A stretch of DNA of 5,614 nt from Planctomycetaceae bacterium (lineage in GTDB: Bacteria; Planctomycetota; Planctomycetia; Planctomycetales; Planctomycetaceae): contig WFOZ01000076.1 of NCBI GenBank assembly GCA_015487825.1, positions 1 through 5,614 on the forward strand, given 5' to 3'. Shown here piece by piece: positions 1 through 5,614 of the stretch. Numbering within the stretch: position 1 is the stretch's first letter; every line of letters begins with the position of its first letter. The notes under the pieces were generated by a model. That model was given only the letters and a program-made list of their open reading frames with translations, was not told the DNA's origin and ran no database searches. The position numbers were made by a program, and so were the translations under genes.

Positions 1-1
1 C

Positions 2-892
2 CCCGGAGGTTTTGAACCGCTGATCGAGCCGACCGGCGATTTGGCGATTGTTCAAAAAGGGGAAGTGATTGCCCGGATGCCCAAGGATGGATTCTACTTC
101 GACCGCCTCGAAACATTTCCCGGAGCAGCTCACATTTCACTGGATGGTTATGAGCCGCCGATGCTTTCGGACGAAGATTGCGATCATCTGCACGAACAAG
201 CCGAAGCTTGGTATCAGAATTCAGACTATGCCATCATCTCTGCGATGGGGCCACCTTACGAACTGTTTTACGGTCTGGGAACTGGCGACTTCGAAAACTG
301 GATGGTGATACTGGCGATGGAGCCGGATTATGTTAAAGAACTTTTTGAGATATTAGTCGACGCCTGGCTGATCAATCTGAAGAAATTCAGCGATGCGGTT
401 GGCAACCGGGTGCAGATTCTTCAGTTCAACGACGATTTCGGGACACAGATTTCTACATTCATGTCGGTCAATATGTTTCGAGATTTGATTATGCCCTATT
501 ACAAACGGGGGCTCGACTGGGTTCATGAGAATACGGAAATGAAAGTCTTTTTGCATTCCGATGGAGCACTTTATCCGCTGATCCCTTCGATCATTGAAAT
601 GGGTGTCGATATTCTTAATCCGATGCAAACTTCTGCCACCGGAATGGACCCGGTCAAACTGAAAAAGGAATTTGGAGATTCTCTCGTCTTCTGGGGCGGT
701 TCGCTCGATTGTCAAAAAACATTGCCCTTTGGTACACAAGAAGAAGTTGCTCGGGAAGTTGAAGAACATGTGAGAATCCTGAAACCGGACGGCGGCTACG
801 TCTTCACTTCCGTGCACAATATCCAGGCGGGCGTTCCTCCTGAAAACGTAATCACCATGTTTGATACAGCAATGGCCTGCGGACAGTATTGA
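2..892 (+). CDS. UroD-fold corrinoid methyltransferase-like protein (5' partial)
   Basis: The frame is open from base 2, so the true start lies left of the window; 296 residues are visible and roughly 50 N-terminal residues of a typical 340-360 residue family member are missing. The protein belongs to the uroporphyrinogen decarboxylase superfamily, in the branch related to cobalamin-dependent methyltransferases (MtaA, MtbA, CmuA) rather than heme-pathway HemE. Counting from base 2, visible marks are FLHSDG (His185, Asp187), the GVDILNP strand, FWGGSLDCQ (Cys237), LPFGTQEEV, and VFTSVHNIQ (His272) followed by VPPENVI. MtbA-type enzymes bind zinc with His-x-Cys plus a later Cys; here the second position is Asp and the late position is probably His272, so the metal site is altered. 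It probably moves a methyl group to or from a cytoplasmic corrinoid protein (inference). An MtrH-like gene starts 70 bases downstream, which supports that role. The substrate cannot be told from sequence. Family assignment is firm, biochemical role is not. Confidence 0.88.
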   Translation, partial: PGGFEPLIEPTGDLAIVQKGEVIARMPKDGFYFDRLETFPGAAHISLDGYEPPMLSDEDCDHLHEQAEAWYQNSDYAIISAMGPPYELFYGLGTGDFENWMVILAMEPDYVKELFEILVDAWLINLKKFSDAVGNRVQILQFNDDFGTQISTFMSVNMFRDLIMPYYKRGLDWVHENTEMKVFLHSDGALYPLIPSIIEMGVDILNPMQTSATGMDPVKLKKEFGDSLVFWGGSLDCQKTLPFGTQEEVAREVEEHVRILKPDGGYVFTSVHNIQAGVPPENVITMFDTAMACGQY

Positions 893-950
893 TCCAGCGT
901 GGCTGGTTTGTTCTTACCGCTGTGAAAAATATCACCATTTTTTCCAACAA

Positions 951-955
951 AGGAA
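951..955 (+). promoter_or_regulatory. Ribosome binding site of the MtrH-like gene
   Basis: AGGAA lies 7 bases before ATG 963. It decides the start: the same frame is open upstream to an ATG at 861, but that start lies inside the preceding UroD-fold gene, would add 34 residues of non-family sequence, and has no comparable site. Confidence 0.7.
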
Positions 956-962
956 CCCGACA

Positions 963-1895
963 ATGACGATTAGCAGCGATGCCTCTCCACACAAATTGCT
1001 CGATTTTTCTGCTGAGCAGAAACAGATTGAAATCGGTCACATCAAACTGGGTGGTAAACCCGGAATGACGCCGACCGTATTGATTGGATCGATTTTTTAT
1101 CACCGCCATAATGTTTTTATTGATGAAGGCAAAGACACATTTGATACCGCCCTTGTCGAACAGCTTATCAAAGAACAAGATGAATGGTCGCAGCGGACCG
1201 GCAATCCTTGCATGTTAGATGTTGTCGGGGCAACTCCTGAAGCCTTGTGTACTCACCTGGAAGTGGTCGCTGGCCTGACCGAAACCCCGCTGCTTCTGGA
1301 TGGCACGACATCCGATGTTCGCATTGCAGGATTAGAATACGCAGCCAAGGCTGGTCTTATGGATCGTATTGTTTACAACTCGATTCAACCGGAAATCCAG
1401 GAAGACGAATGGGCGGCGCTGCGGGACTTCGGTTTGAAGCACGCTCTCATCCTCACTTACAACATGATGGATTTCACTGCAAACGGTCGCGTGCAGTCTG
1501 TTCGAGATCTGCTTCCAAAAATCGAAGAGGCCGGCATTGAAAATGTCATTGTTGATACCTGTGTTCTTGATCTGGCAACACTGGGGCAGGCTTTCAGTGC
1601 AATTTCTGATATCAAAGAAGAGTTTGGTATTCCTGCAGGAGGGGGAGTTCACAACGCAGTTGCTCTGTGGCAGGGACTGAAAAACAAAATGGGCGAACAT
1701 GCCGAAAAGCCGTGCATTGCTTCGGTTTGTGCAGCGACAGTTGCTATCGGTGCAGACTTTGCTCTTTATGGACCGGTTGAAGATGCCAAATATGTCTTCC
1801 CGGCTGTTGCGATGGTCGATACCGCACTCAGTCAACTCCACATGGAACATGGCATCCGCCCCGATGCGAATCACCCCCGATTCAAAATCGGATAA
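963..1895 (+). CDS. MtrH-like methyltransferase (tetrahydromethanopterin S-methyltransferase subunit H family)
   Basis: This 310-residue protein matches the MtrH family, a TIM-barrel fold related to pterin-binding methyltransferases. Recognisable stretches are IGSIFYHRH (41-49), an acidic DEGKDTFD segment (54-61), LDVVGAT (85-91), LLLDGTTSDVR (110-120), YNSIQPE (138-144), and GGGVHNA (226-232), with the usual C-terminal ALYGPVEDAK region. In methanogens MtrH moves the methyl group between tetrahydromethanopterin and the corrinoid of MtrA. Bacterial stand-alone homologues act as the second methyltransferase of demethylase systems, passing methyl from a corrinoid protein to a folate or methanopterin carrier. 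Many planctomycetes carry tetrahydromethanopterin-linked C1 genes, so either carrier is possible. No other Mtr subunit is nearby, which argues for a soluble demethylase role rather than the membrane complex. It is probably cotranscribed with the UroD-fold genes on both sides. The start at 963 is set by an AGGAA site; length and sequence look intact. Confidence 0.9.
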   Translation: MTISSDASPHKLLDFSAEQKQIEIGHIKLGGKPGMTPTVLIGSIFYHRHNVFIDEGKDTFDTALVEQLIKEQDEWSQRTGNPCMLDVVGATPEALCTHLEVVAGLTETPLLLDGTTSDVRIAGLEYAAKAGLMDRIVYNSIQPEIQEDEWAALRDFGLKHALILTYNMMDFTANGRVQSVRDLLPKIEEAGIENVIVDTCVLDLATLGQAFSAISDIKEEFGIPAGGGVHNAVALWQGLKNKMGEHAEKPCIASVCAATVAIGADFALYGPVEDAKYVFPAVAMVDTALSQLHMEHGIRPDANHPRFKIG

Positions 1896-1912
1896 CCCCA
1901 GCCAGGCGAGCC

Positions 1913-1928
1913 GGGCCAGTGATGGCCC
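1913..1928. repeat. Short hairpin, REP-like
   Basis: GGGCCA (1913-1918) and TGGCCC (1923-1928) form a perfect 6-bp stem around a GTGA loop. The surrounding sequence (CGAGCC before, GGTTAC after) resembles dispersed GC-rich palindromes that I recall from intergenic regions of planctomycete genomes. It begins 17 bases after the MtrH-like stop codon. There is no following T-run, so a Rho-independent terminator is unlikely. It may be an mRNA 3'-end stabiliser or just a repeat copy. Confidence 0.45.
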
Positions 1929-1948
1929 TGGTTACTTTCGAGTGTTTT

Positions 1949-1982
1949 ACTCGTTCCCAAGCCGTGGAGCTTGGGAACGAGT
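1949..1982. repeat. Perfect 14-bp palindrome, dispersed GTTCCCAAGC-type repeat
   Basis: ACTCGTTCCCAAGC (1949-1962) is exactly reverse-complementary to GCTTGGGAACGAGT (1969-1982), with the 6-base loop CGTGGA. GTTCCCAAGC/GCTTGGGAAC units of this type are a dispersed intergenic repeat that I recall from planctomycetes and some other bacteria; copy number in this genome cannot be seen here. The right arm ends one base before the AGGAAAG site of the next gene. In mRNA this strong stem would sit directly against the ribosome binding site and could affect translation or processing. No T-run follows, so it is not a standard terminator. Confidence 0.85.
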
Positions 1983-1989
1983 AGGAAAG
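1983..1989 (+). promoter_or_regulatory. Ribosome binding site of the second UroD-fold gene
   Basis: AGGAAAG is placed 8 bases before ATG 1998. It decides the start over an in-frame TTG at 1971, which lies inside the right arm of the palindrome and would add nine residues encoded by the repeat. Confidence 0.7.
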
Positions 1990-1997
1990 CGATTTCA

Positions 1998-3035
1998 ATG
2001 ACCAATCAACAATGGCAACAACTGATCAACCTCGTTCAGGGCCAGAAAACAGAGTCTGTCCCGGTCGGTTTACTGGTTGATGGACCCTGGTTGTCTGATT
2101 GGGCCGGTGTTTCATTGATGGAATATTACACCAATGATGAAACCTGGTTTGAAGTGAACCGGAAAGCTGTCGAACAATTTCCCGATGTCATGTTTCTGGC
2201 TGGGTTCTGGGCAGAATTCGGCATGATTTCCAATCCTCCCTCTTTTGGAACAAAATGTATCTGGCCGGAAGATGGCTTTCCTTCTGCAGAAAAAATCATT
2301 CATAGCTGCGAAGATGTTGAGCGTCTGACCAAGCCGAATGTTCGCAGCGATGGCATGTTGCCTTTCCTGATAAATCGGCTTAAAAATAATCAGTCAGCGA
2401 TGGAGAAGATCGGGCATCGCATTCGCTTTGCCACAACGCATGGCCCGTTGACAATTGCCTCTTATCTGCTGGGGCATACCGAAATGCTCATGGCGACACA
2501 GACCGAACCGGAAATGCTGCATAAAGTCCTCTCAATGGCGACGGAGTTTGTAACAGACTGGATTGCGTTACAAGCAGAAACATTTCCTTCGATCGATGGA
2601 ATTCTGGTGCTTGAAGATTTGATGGGGTTTCTCGGCCCGCAGGATTTCGAAGAATTTGCTCTTCCCTATATGCAGAAAGTTTTCGATTCTTTCGACGGAA
2701 CTATCAAATTTCTACACAACGATGCACACGGCTTGGTCACTGCAAAGTATCTTGAACAACTCGGGGTGAACCTGTTCAACTTTTCTTTCAAGCATCGCAT
2801 GGAAGAAATCCGCGAACTGGCAGGGGACAGCGTTGTGCTGATGGGCAACATTCCTCCCCGGGACGTGCTGTCGCAAGGAACCTGCGACGATGTAAGCAAC
2901 TGGATCACCGACGCTCTGGAACCACTCACCGACAGAAGCCGCATTCTCCTTTCAGCAGGCGGATTTGTTGCCCAGAAAACAGCATCAGAAAAAATCGAAA
3001 CCGTTTGCGTCACCGCCGCGAAGTTTTCCGTGTAG
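1998..3035 (+). CDS. Second UroD-fold methyltransferase-like protein, diverged
   Basis: This is a 345-residue, full-length member of the uroporphyrinogen decarboxylase superfamily, clearly different from the upstream UroD-fold gene and so not a recent duplicate. Visible marks are an N-terminal VPVGLLVDGPWLSDW segment, ATTHGPLTIASYLLG in the middle, ILVLEDLMGFLGP, IKFLHNDAHG (His240, Asp242, His244), VNLFNF, VLMGNIPP and a C-terminal ILLSAGGF (Ser319-Gly321). Like its neighbour it has His-x-Asp where MtaA/MtbA enzymes have His-x-Cys. At the place of the late zinc ligand it has Ala-Gly-Gly, so it lacks both the Cys of MtbA and the His of the first UroD-fold protein. It could be a substrate-side methyltransferase using a different metal geometry, or a non-metal relative (inference). 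It probably belongs to the same operon as the MtrH-like gene. Its TAG stop lies inside the downstream repeat element. Confidence 0.87.
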   Translation: MTNQQWQQLINLVQGQKTESVPVGLLVDGPWLSDWAGVSLMEYYTNDETWFEVNRKAVEQFPDVMFLAGFWAEFGMISNPPSFGTKCIWPEDGFPSAEKIIHSCEDVERLTKPNVRSDGMLPFLINRLKNNQSAMEKIGHRIRFATTHGPLTIASYLLGHTEMLMATQTEPEMLHKVLSMATEFVTDWIALQAETFPSIDGILVLEDLMGFLGPQDFEEFALPYMQKVFDSFDGTIKFLHNDAHGLVTAKYLEQLGVNLFNFSFKHRMEEIRELAGDSVVLMGNIPPRDVLSQGTCDDVSNWITDALEPLTDRSRILLSAGGFVAQKTASEKIETVCVTAAKFSV

Positions 3036-3170
3036 GTTGGGATAGCGGAGCGTATCCCAACTTTTCGAGCCGTTGGGTTCAGCCAATATAGCAAACATTT
3101 ATATAACCCGAACTGCTTCCGGTTGAAGAACGTCTTTTGTTGGGACACGCATTCGCTATCCCAATCTACA
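3031..3170. repeat. 140-base BIME-like element with terminal inverted repeats
   Basis: The ends TGTAGGTTGGGATAGCG (3031-3047) and CGCTATCCCAATCTACA (3154-3170) are inverted copies matching at 16 of 17 positions. Each end also folds locally: GTTGGGATA (3036-3044) pairs with TATCCCAAC (3053-3061), and TTGGGA (3140-3145) pairs with TCCCAA (3159-3164). Two inverted hairpin units separated by a short spacer is the layout of a bacterial interspersed mosaic element, the kind often moved by REP-associated tyrosine transposases. GTTGGGATAGCG-type units are, from recall, frequent in planctomycete intergenic DNA. No transposase frame and no target-site duplication is visible. The left end overlaps the last codons of the upstream gene and contains its TAG stop. 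Confidence 0.8.
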
Positions 3171-3374
3171 ATTATCTACCCGCGATACGCCACTCCCTGA
3201 GGACCACTTGTCTGCAAACCGAGTACCGGGTAGCATTAACCAAATCCGCTGCGGGCTATTTCTGTTGAGTAGCAGACTCTTGTGGGGGATCAGTATCACT
3301 TCTCAGCTTTGCGTTTGGCAACAAAGAAACGCTGGGTTGCGGAACAGGCTGATGGCAATTGGACGGAACATAAA
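3171..3374. other. Intergenic stretch without recognisable feature
   Basis: The gene-less region between the second UroD-fold gene and the DUF1501 gene is 339 bases. Its first part is the inverted-repeat element; the remaining 204 bases show no tRNA, hairpin or convincing promoter. It presumably contains the promoter of the DUF1501 gene, because the unit upstream ends in the repeat. The DUF1501 frame is open back to GTG 3282, but the added residues look unrelated to the family. Confidence 0.4.
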
Positions 3375-4799
3375 ATGAAAAAATCACCTCAAACTAATTG
3401 TCTGAATATAAATCGTAGAGAGATGCTCAGCCGAACCGGCATGGGATTGGGGGTACTTGGTCTGGCTGGTGTTCTGGCCGATGAAACAGCAGCCGGGACA
3501 GGACGATATGTTGGAATGCAGGCTCGCAGTCCGCATTTCCCAGCAAAAGCAAAGCGTGTGATTCACTTCTTTCTGAACGGCGGCCCTTCGCATGTCGATA
3601 CTTTCGATTATAAGCCGGCGCTCGAAAAATATGCAGGAAAGCCAGCACCGATCAATCTGACAACCGAACGCAAAACGGGAAACGCCTTCCCATCTCCCTT
3701 CAAATTCAAACGGTACGGCGAAAGTGGTATTGAAGTAAGCGAAATTTTTGCAAAAACCGCAGAGCATATTGATGACATTGCGGTCATTCGTTCAATGTAT
3801 GCCGATGTCCCAAATCATGAACCTTCTTTAATGCTGATGAATTGCGGAGATTCAATTCAACCCCGCCCCAGTGTCGGTTCCTGGACAATGTATGGACTGG
3901 GATCAGAGAATCAAAACCTGCCGGGCTTCATTGTGATGTGTCCGGGAGGAATGCCGATTAAGGATGCCGAAAACTGGCAGGCAGGATTTCTGCCCGGTGT
4001 TTATCAGGGAACACATATCGATCCCAATAAAGGGACCGTGCAGCGAATGATCGAGAATATCAGTTCTCCTCATGCTTCGCTTACAACTCAAAGACGTCAG
4101 CTTGATTTACTCAAGCAGCTTAACCGGGAACACCTGAAAACAAGGTACGATGATCAGCTGCAAGCCAGAATTCAATCTTTTGAACTCGCCTTTCGCATGC
4201 AGACCGAAGCAGCTGAGGCTTTTGATATTTCAAAAGAACCCAAACATATTCATGAGCAATACGCGGTTTCCAGTGGTGTGCATGCCCGGCAGACACTGAT
4301 TGCCCGCAGGCTTATCGAACGAGGCGTTCGTTATGTGCAGCTTTGGCATGGCGCAGGCCAACCGTGGGATAATCATGATCAGATAAAAGATAACCACAGC
4401 AAACTTGCTAAACAAATTGACCAGCCGATTGCCGCACTGCTGACGGATCTGAAGAACAGGGGGATGCTCGAAGATACCCTTATCATCTGGGGCGGCGAAT
4501 TCGGCAGAACACCAACAGTTGAACTGAATGGTAAGAAAGAACGGCTCGGTCGCGACCATAACCATTACGGTTTCAGTGTCTGGATGGCAGGAGGTGGTAT
4601 TAAAGGGGGTACAACCTACGGCAGCACCGACGAATTCGGCTTCAAGGCAGAAGAGAATCCAACAAGCTGCCACGATTTGCACGCCACAATTCTGCACCTG
4701 CTCGGCTTTGATCACGAAAAACTAACCTACCGTTACGCCGGTCGCGATTTTCGTCTCACCGATGTACATGGTCAGGTCCTTCACGACATTATTGCCTGA
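3375..4799 (+). CDS. DUF1501 family secreted protein (alkaline phosphatase/sulfatase-like fold)
   Basis: This 474-residue protein is a full-length DUF1501 member, a family abundant in planctomycetes and related to the alkaline phosphatase/sulfatase superfamily. A Tat signal is clear: N-R-R-E-M-L-S-R with twin Arg14-Arg15, then a hydrophobic GLGVLGLAGVLA stretch (24-35), so export in folded form is expected. Family motifs follow in order: HFFLNGGPSHVDTFDYKP (64-81), NHEP (147-150), QPRPS, WDNH (331-334), GGEFGRTP (373-380), and GRDHNHYGF (392-400) with AGGGIKGG. The Asp/His-rich motifs sit where this superfamily binds metals. The biochemical function is not established for the family. DUF1501 genes are usually paired with a DUF1549/DUF1553 gene; none is present upstream here. 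ATG 3375 was chosen over GTG 3282 because it gives a normal Tat signal position, although the ribosome binding site is weak (GGACGGAAC). Confidence 0.93.
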   Translation: MKKSPQTNCLNINRREMLSRTGMGLGVLGLAGVLADETAAGTGRYVGMQARSPHFPAKAKRVIHFFLNGGPSHVDTFDYKPALEKYAGKPAPINLTTERKTGNAFPSPFKFKRYGESGIEVSEIFAKTAEHIDDIAVIRSMYADVPNHEPSLMLMNCGDSIQPRPSVGSWTMYGLGSENQNLPGFIVMCPGGMPIKDAENWQAGFLPGVYQGTHIDPNKGTVQRMIENISSPHASLTTQRRQLDLLKQLNREHLKTRYDDQLQARIQSFELAFRMQTEAAEAFDISKEPKHIHEQYAVSSGVHARQTLIARRLIERGVRYVQLWHGAGQPWDNHDQIKDNHSKLAKQIDQPIAALLTDLKNRGMLEDTLIIWGGEFGRTPTVELNGKKERLGRDHNHYGFSVWMAGGGIKGGTTYGSTDEFGFKAEENPTSCHDLHATILHLLGFDHEKLTYRYAGRDFRLTDVHGQVLHDIIA

Positions 4800-4809
4800 T
4801 CCGACAGGA

Positions 4810-5614
4810 TTACTCCTGCACCTGCTTGACGAGTTGATGCACTGTCTGGGTAATGCGGTCTTCGATATCGCCAGCCCAACGGAAGGCGGGTCTGCCGTAT
4901 TCGTACAGGAACGAACCTCCTTCGTATCCTCCTTCGCCCCAGACGCGTCTCGATGGAATATACGAAATCATATCATCCGCATAACCACAAACCCAGGTGC
5001 CGGGGCCGAACTCTTTTTTGAAACGAAGTGCATAATCGACAACCGTTTCTGCCCCCATACCGATCACAAGCATTTCATTTCCAAGTTTCCAGGCGTGAAT
5101 CGGATACGGATAGCCGCTCGGAAAGCTTTCTCCCTGATCCAGCTTCCCCAACATGCGGGCGGCCCAGCGGGCGCGGATTCGATTTTTATCTTTAACGAGC
5201 CGCACAAGTTCATCACGCTGTACGACTTTCAGATAAGAAAGTTCAACATACTGAAACGATGTGCGAAGTTTGGGCGATACCGGTTGAAGCGGTTGTTTCA
5301 ATGCCTGTTTGACACCTTCTGCAAGCATCATTCCATATTTTTCGCATAACTCAACTTTACGTCTGGGAAGCGGATTCTGATCGCCTCCACACGTGTTGAC
5401 GAACATCGCGGTTGCTCCCGGATATTTTTTTTCCAGTTCGACCTGTGCAAAGCCGGGATAATCGCCACACCATTTCAGAAAGCTGAGCGTTGTCGGATGG
5501 CAGGCATAACCAAAAAGAATCGCTTCGATTTTGCCATCCGGTCGCGTCACTTTCAATACAGGTACAGCGTGATCCACCGGGCCTTTAAGTTTTTCGCCTC
5601 GCGCAATAATGCCG
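4810..5614 (-). CDS. Neutral/alkaline ceramidase-family protein, divergent (5' partial)
   Basis: The gene enters from the right edge and ends at TAA 4812-4810; 267 C-terminal residues of this part are visible and the N-terminus, probably with a signal peptide, is outside. It resembles the N-terminal domain of neutral/alkaline non-lysosomal ceramidases (Pfam Ceramidase_alk). Counting from the edge, YACHPTTL (His39) and CGDYPGFAQ match the zinc-ligand and GDxxGYA segments, and GMGAETVVDYA (Glu189) and DDMISYIPS (Tyr218) fit the other zinc ligands known from Pseudomonas aeruginosa ceramidase. The nucleophile motif GDxSPN is replaced by GGDQNPLPR, with Asn80 in the serine's place, so classical amide hydrolysis of ceramide is doubtful. 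It also ends soon after the zinc-ligand region, without the C-terminal domain of true ceramidases. Its substrate is unknown. It converges on the DUF1501 gene with 10 bases between stops; the two are not cotranscribed. Confidence 0.85.
   Translation of the reverse strand, partial: GIIARGEKLKGPVDHAVPVLKVTRPDGKIEAILFGYACHPTTLSFLKWCGDYPGFAQVELEKKYPGATAMFVNTCGGDQNPLPRRKVELCEKYGMMLAEGVKQALKQPLQPVSPKLRTSFQYVELSYLKVVQRDELVRLVKDKNRIRARWAARMLGKLDQGESFPSGYPYPIHAWKLGNEMLVIGMGAETVVDYALRFKKEFGPGTWVCGYADDMISYIPSRRVWGEGGYEGGSFLYEYGRPAFRWAGDIEDRITQTVHQLVKQVQE

Noticed and set aside
924..944. A/T stem (AAAAAT and ATTTTT around ATCACC) after the first UroD-fold gene, considered as a terminator
   Set aside because: The stem has no G-C pairs in its core and lies just before the next gene's ribosome binding site in a likely operon.
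861..962. Upstream in-frame extension of the MtrH-like gene from ATG 861
   Set aside because: It overlaps the preceding gene, the added residues are not MtrH-like, and ATG 963 has a good ribosome binding site.
1332..1874. Minus-strand 180-residue open frame inside the MtrH-like gene
   Set aside because: Antisense shadow; the plus-strand frame is a well-conserved family member.
2666..3148. Minus-strand 160-residue open frame covering the repeat element and the end of the second UroD-fold gene
   Set aside because: Its N-terminal part is translated repeat sequence and the rest is antisense to a clear gene; no family features.
3179..3377. Plus-strand open frame whose TGA overlaps the DUF1501 ATG (ATGA), suggesting a small coupled gene
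   Set aside because: It has no ATG start near its beginning, no ribosome binding site and no recognisable protein features; probably chance.
4799..4810. ATCC/GGAT mini-hairpin between the convergent stop codons, considered as a bidirectional terminator
   Set aside because: Only 4 bp of stem with no T-run; indistinguishable from chance.
4762..5349. Plus-strand 195-residue open frame opposite the ceramidase-family gene
   Set aside because: Antisense shadow of a gene with clear family motifs; no features of its own.

Overview
The window most likely comes from a planctomycete or a close PVC-group relative. The evidence is the combination of a Tat-exported DUF1501 protein, a divergent member of the neutral/alkaline ceramidase family, MtrH-like and UroD-like C1-transfer proteins in a bacterial operon, and dispersed palindromic repeats of the GTTCCCAAGC and GTTGGGATAGCG types. 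All of this is judged from sequence recall; no search was run.

Layout. Bases 2-3035 hold three co-directional plus-strand genes: a UroD-fold methyltransferase-like protein cut off by the left window edge, an MtrH-like methyltransferase (963-1895), and a second, diverged UroD-fold protein (1998-3035). The 102-base gap between genes two and three holds two short hairpins (1913-1928 and 1949-1982), the second ending directly against the ribosome binding site of gene three. A 140-base element with 17-base terminal inverted repeats (3031-3170) follows and contains the stop codon of gene three. About 200 bases without a recognisable feature lead to a secreted DUF1501 protein (3375-4799). A minus-strand ceramidase-family gene runs in from the right edge and ends at 4810, converging on the DUF1501 gene with 10 bases between stop codons.

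How the genes may work together. UroD-fold proteins and MtrH homologues are the methyltransferase halves of corrinoid-dependent methyl-transfer systems, in which one enzyme moves a methyl group from a substrate to a corrinoid protein and the other moves it on to tetrahydrofolate or tetrahydromethanopterin. The UroD-MtrH-UroD order therefore looks like part of a demethylation or methyl-transfer cassette feeding C1 metabolism. The corrinoid protein and the reductive activase expected for such a system are not in the window. The DUF1501 and ceramidase-family genes look like an unrelated region of exported hydrolase-type proteins.
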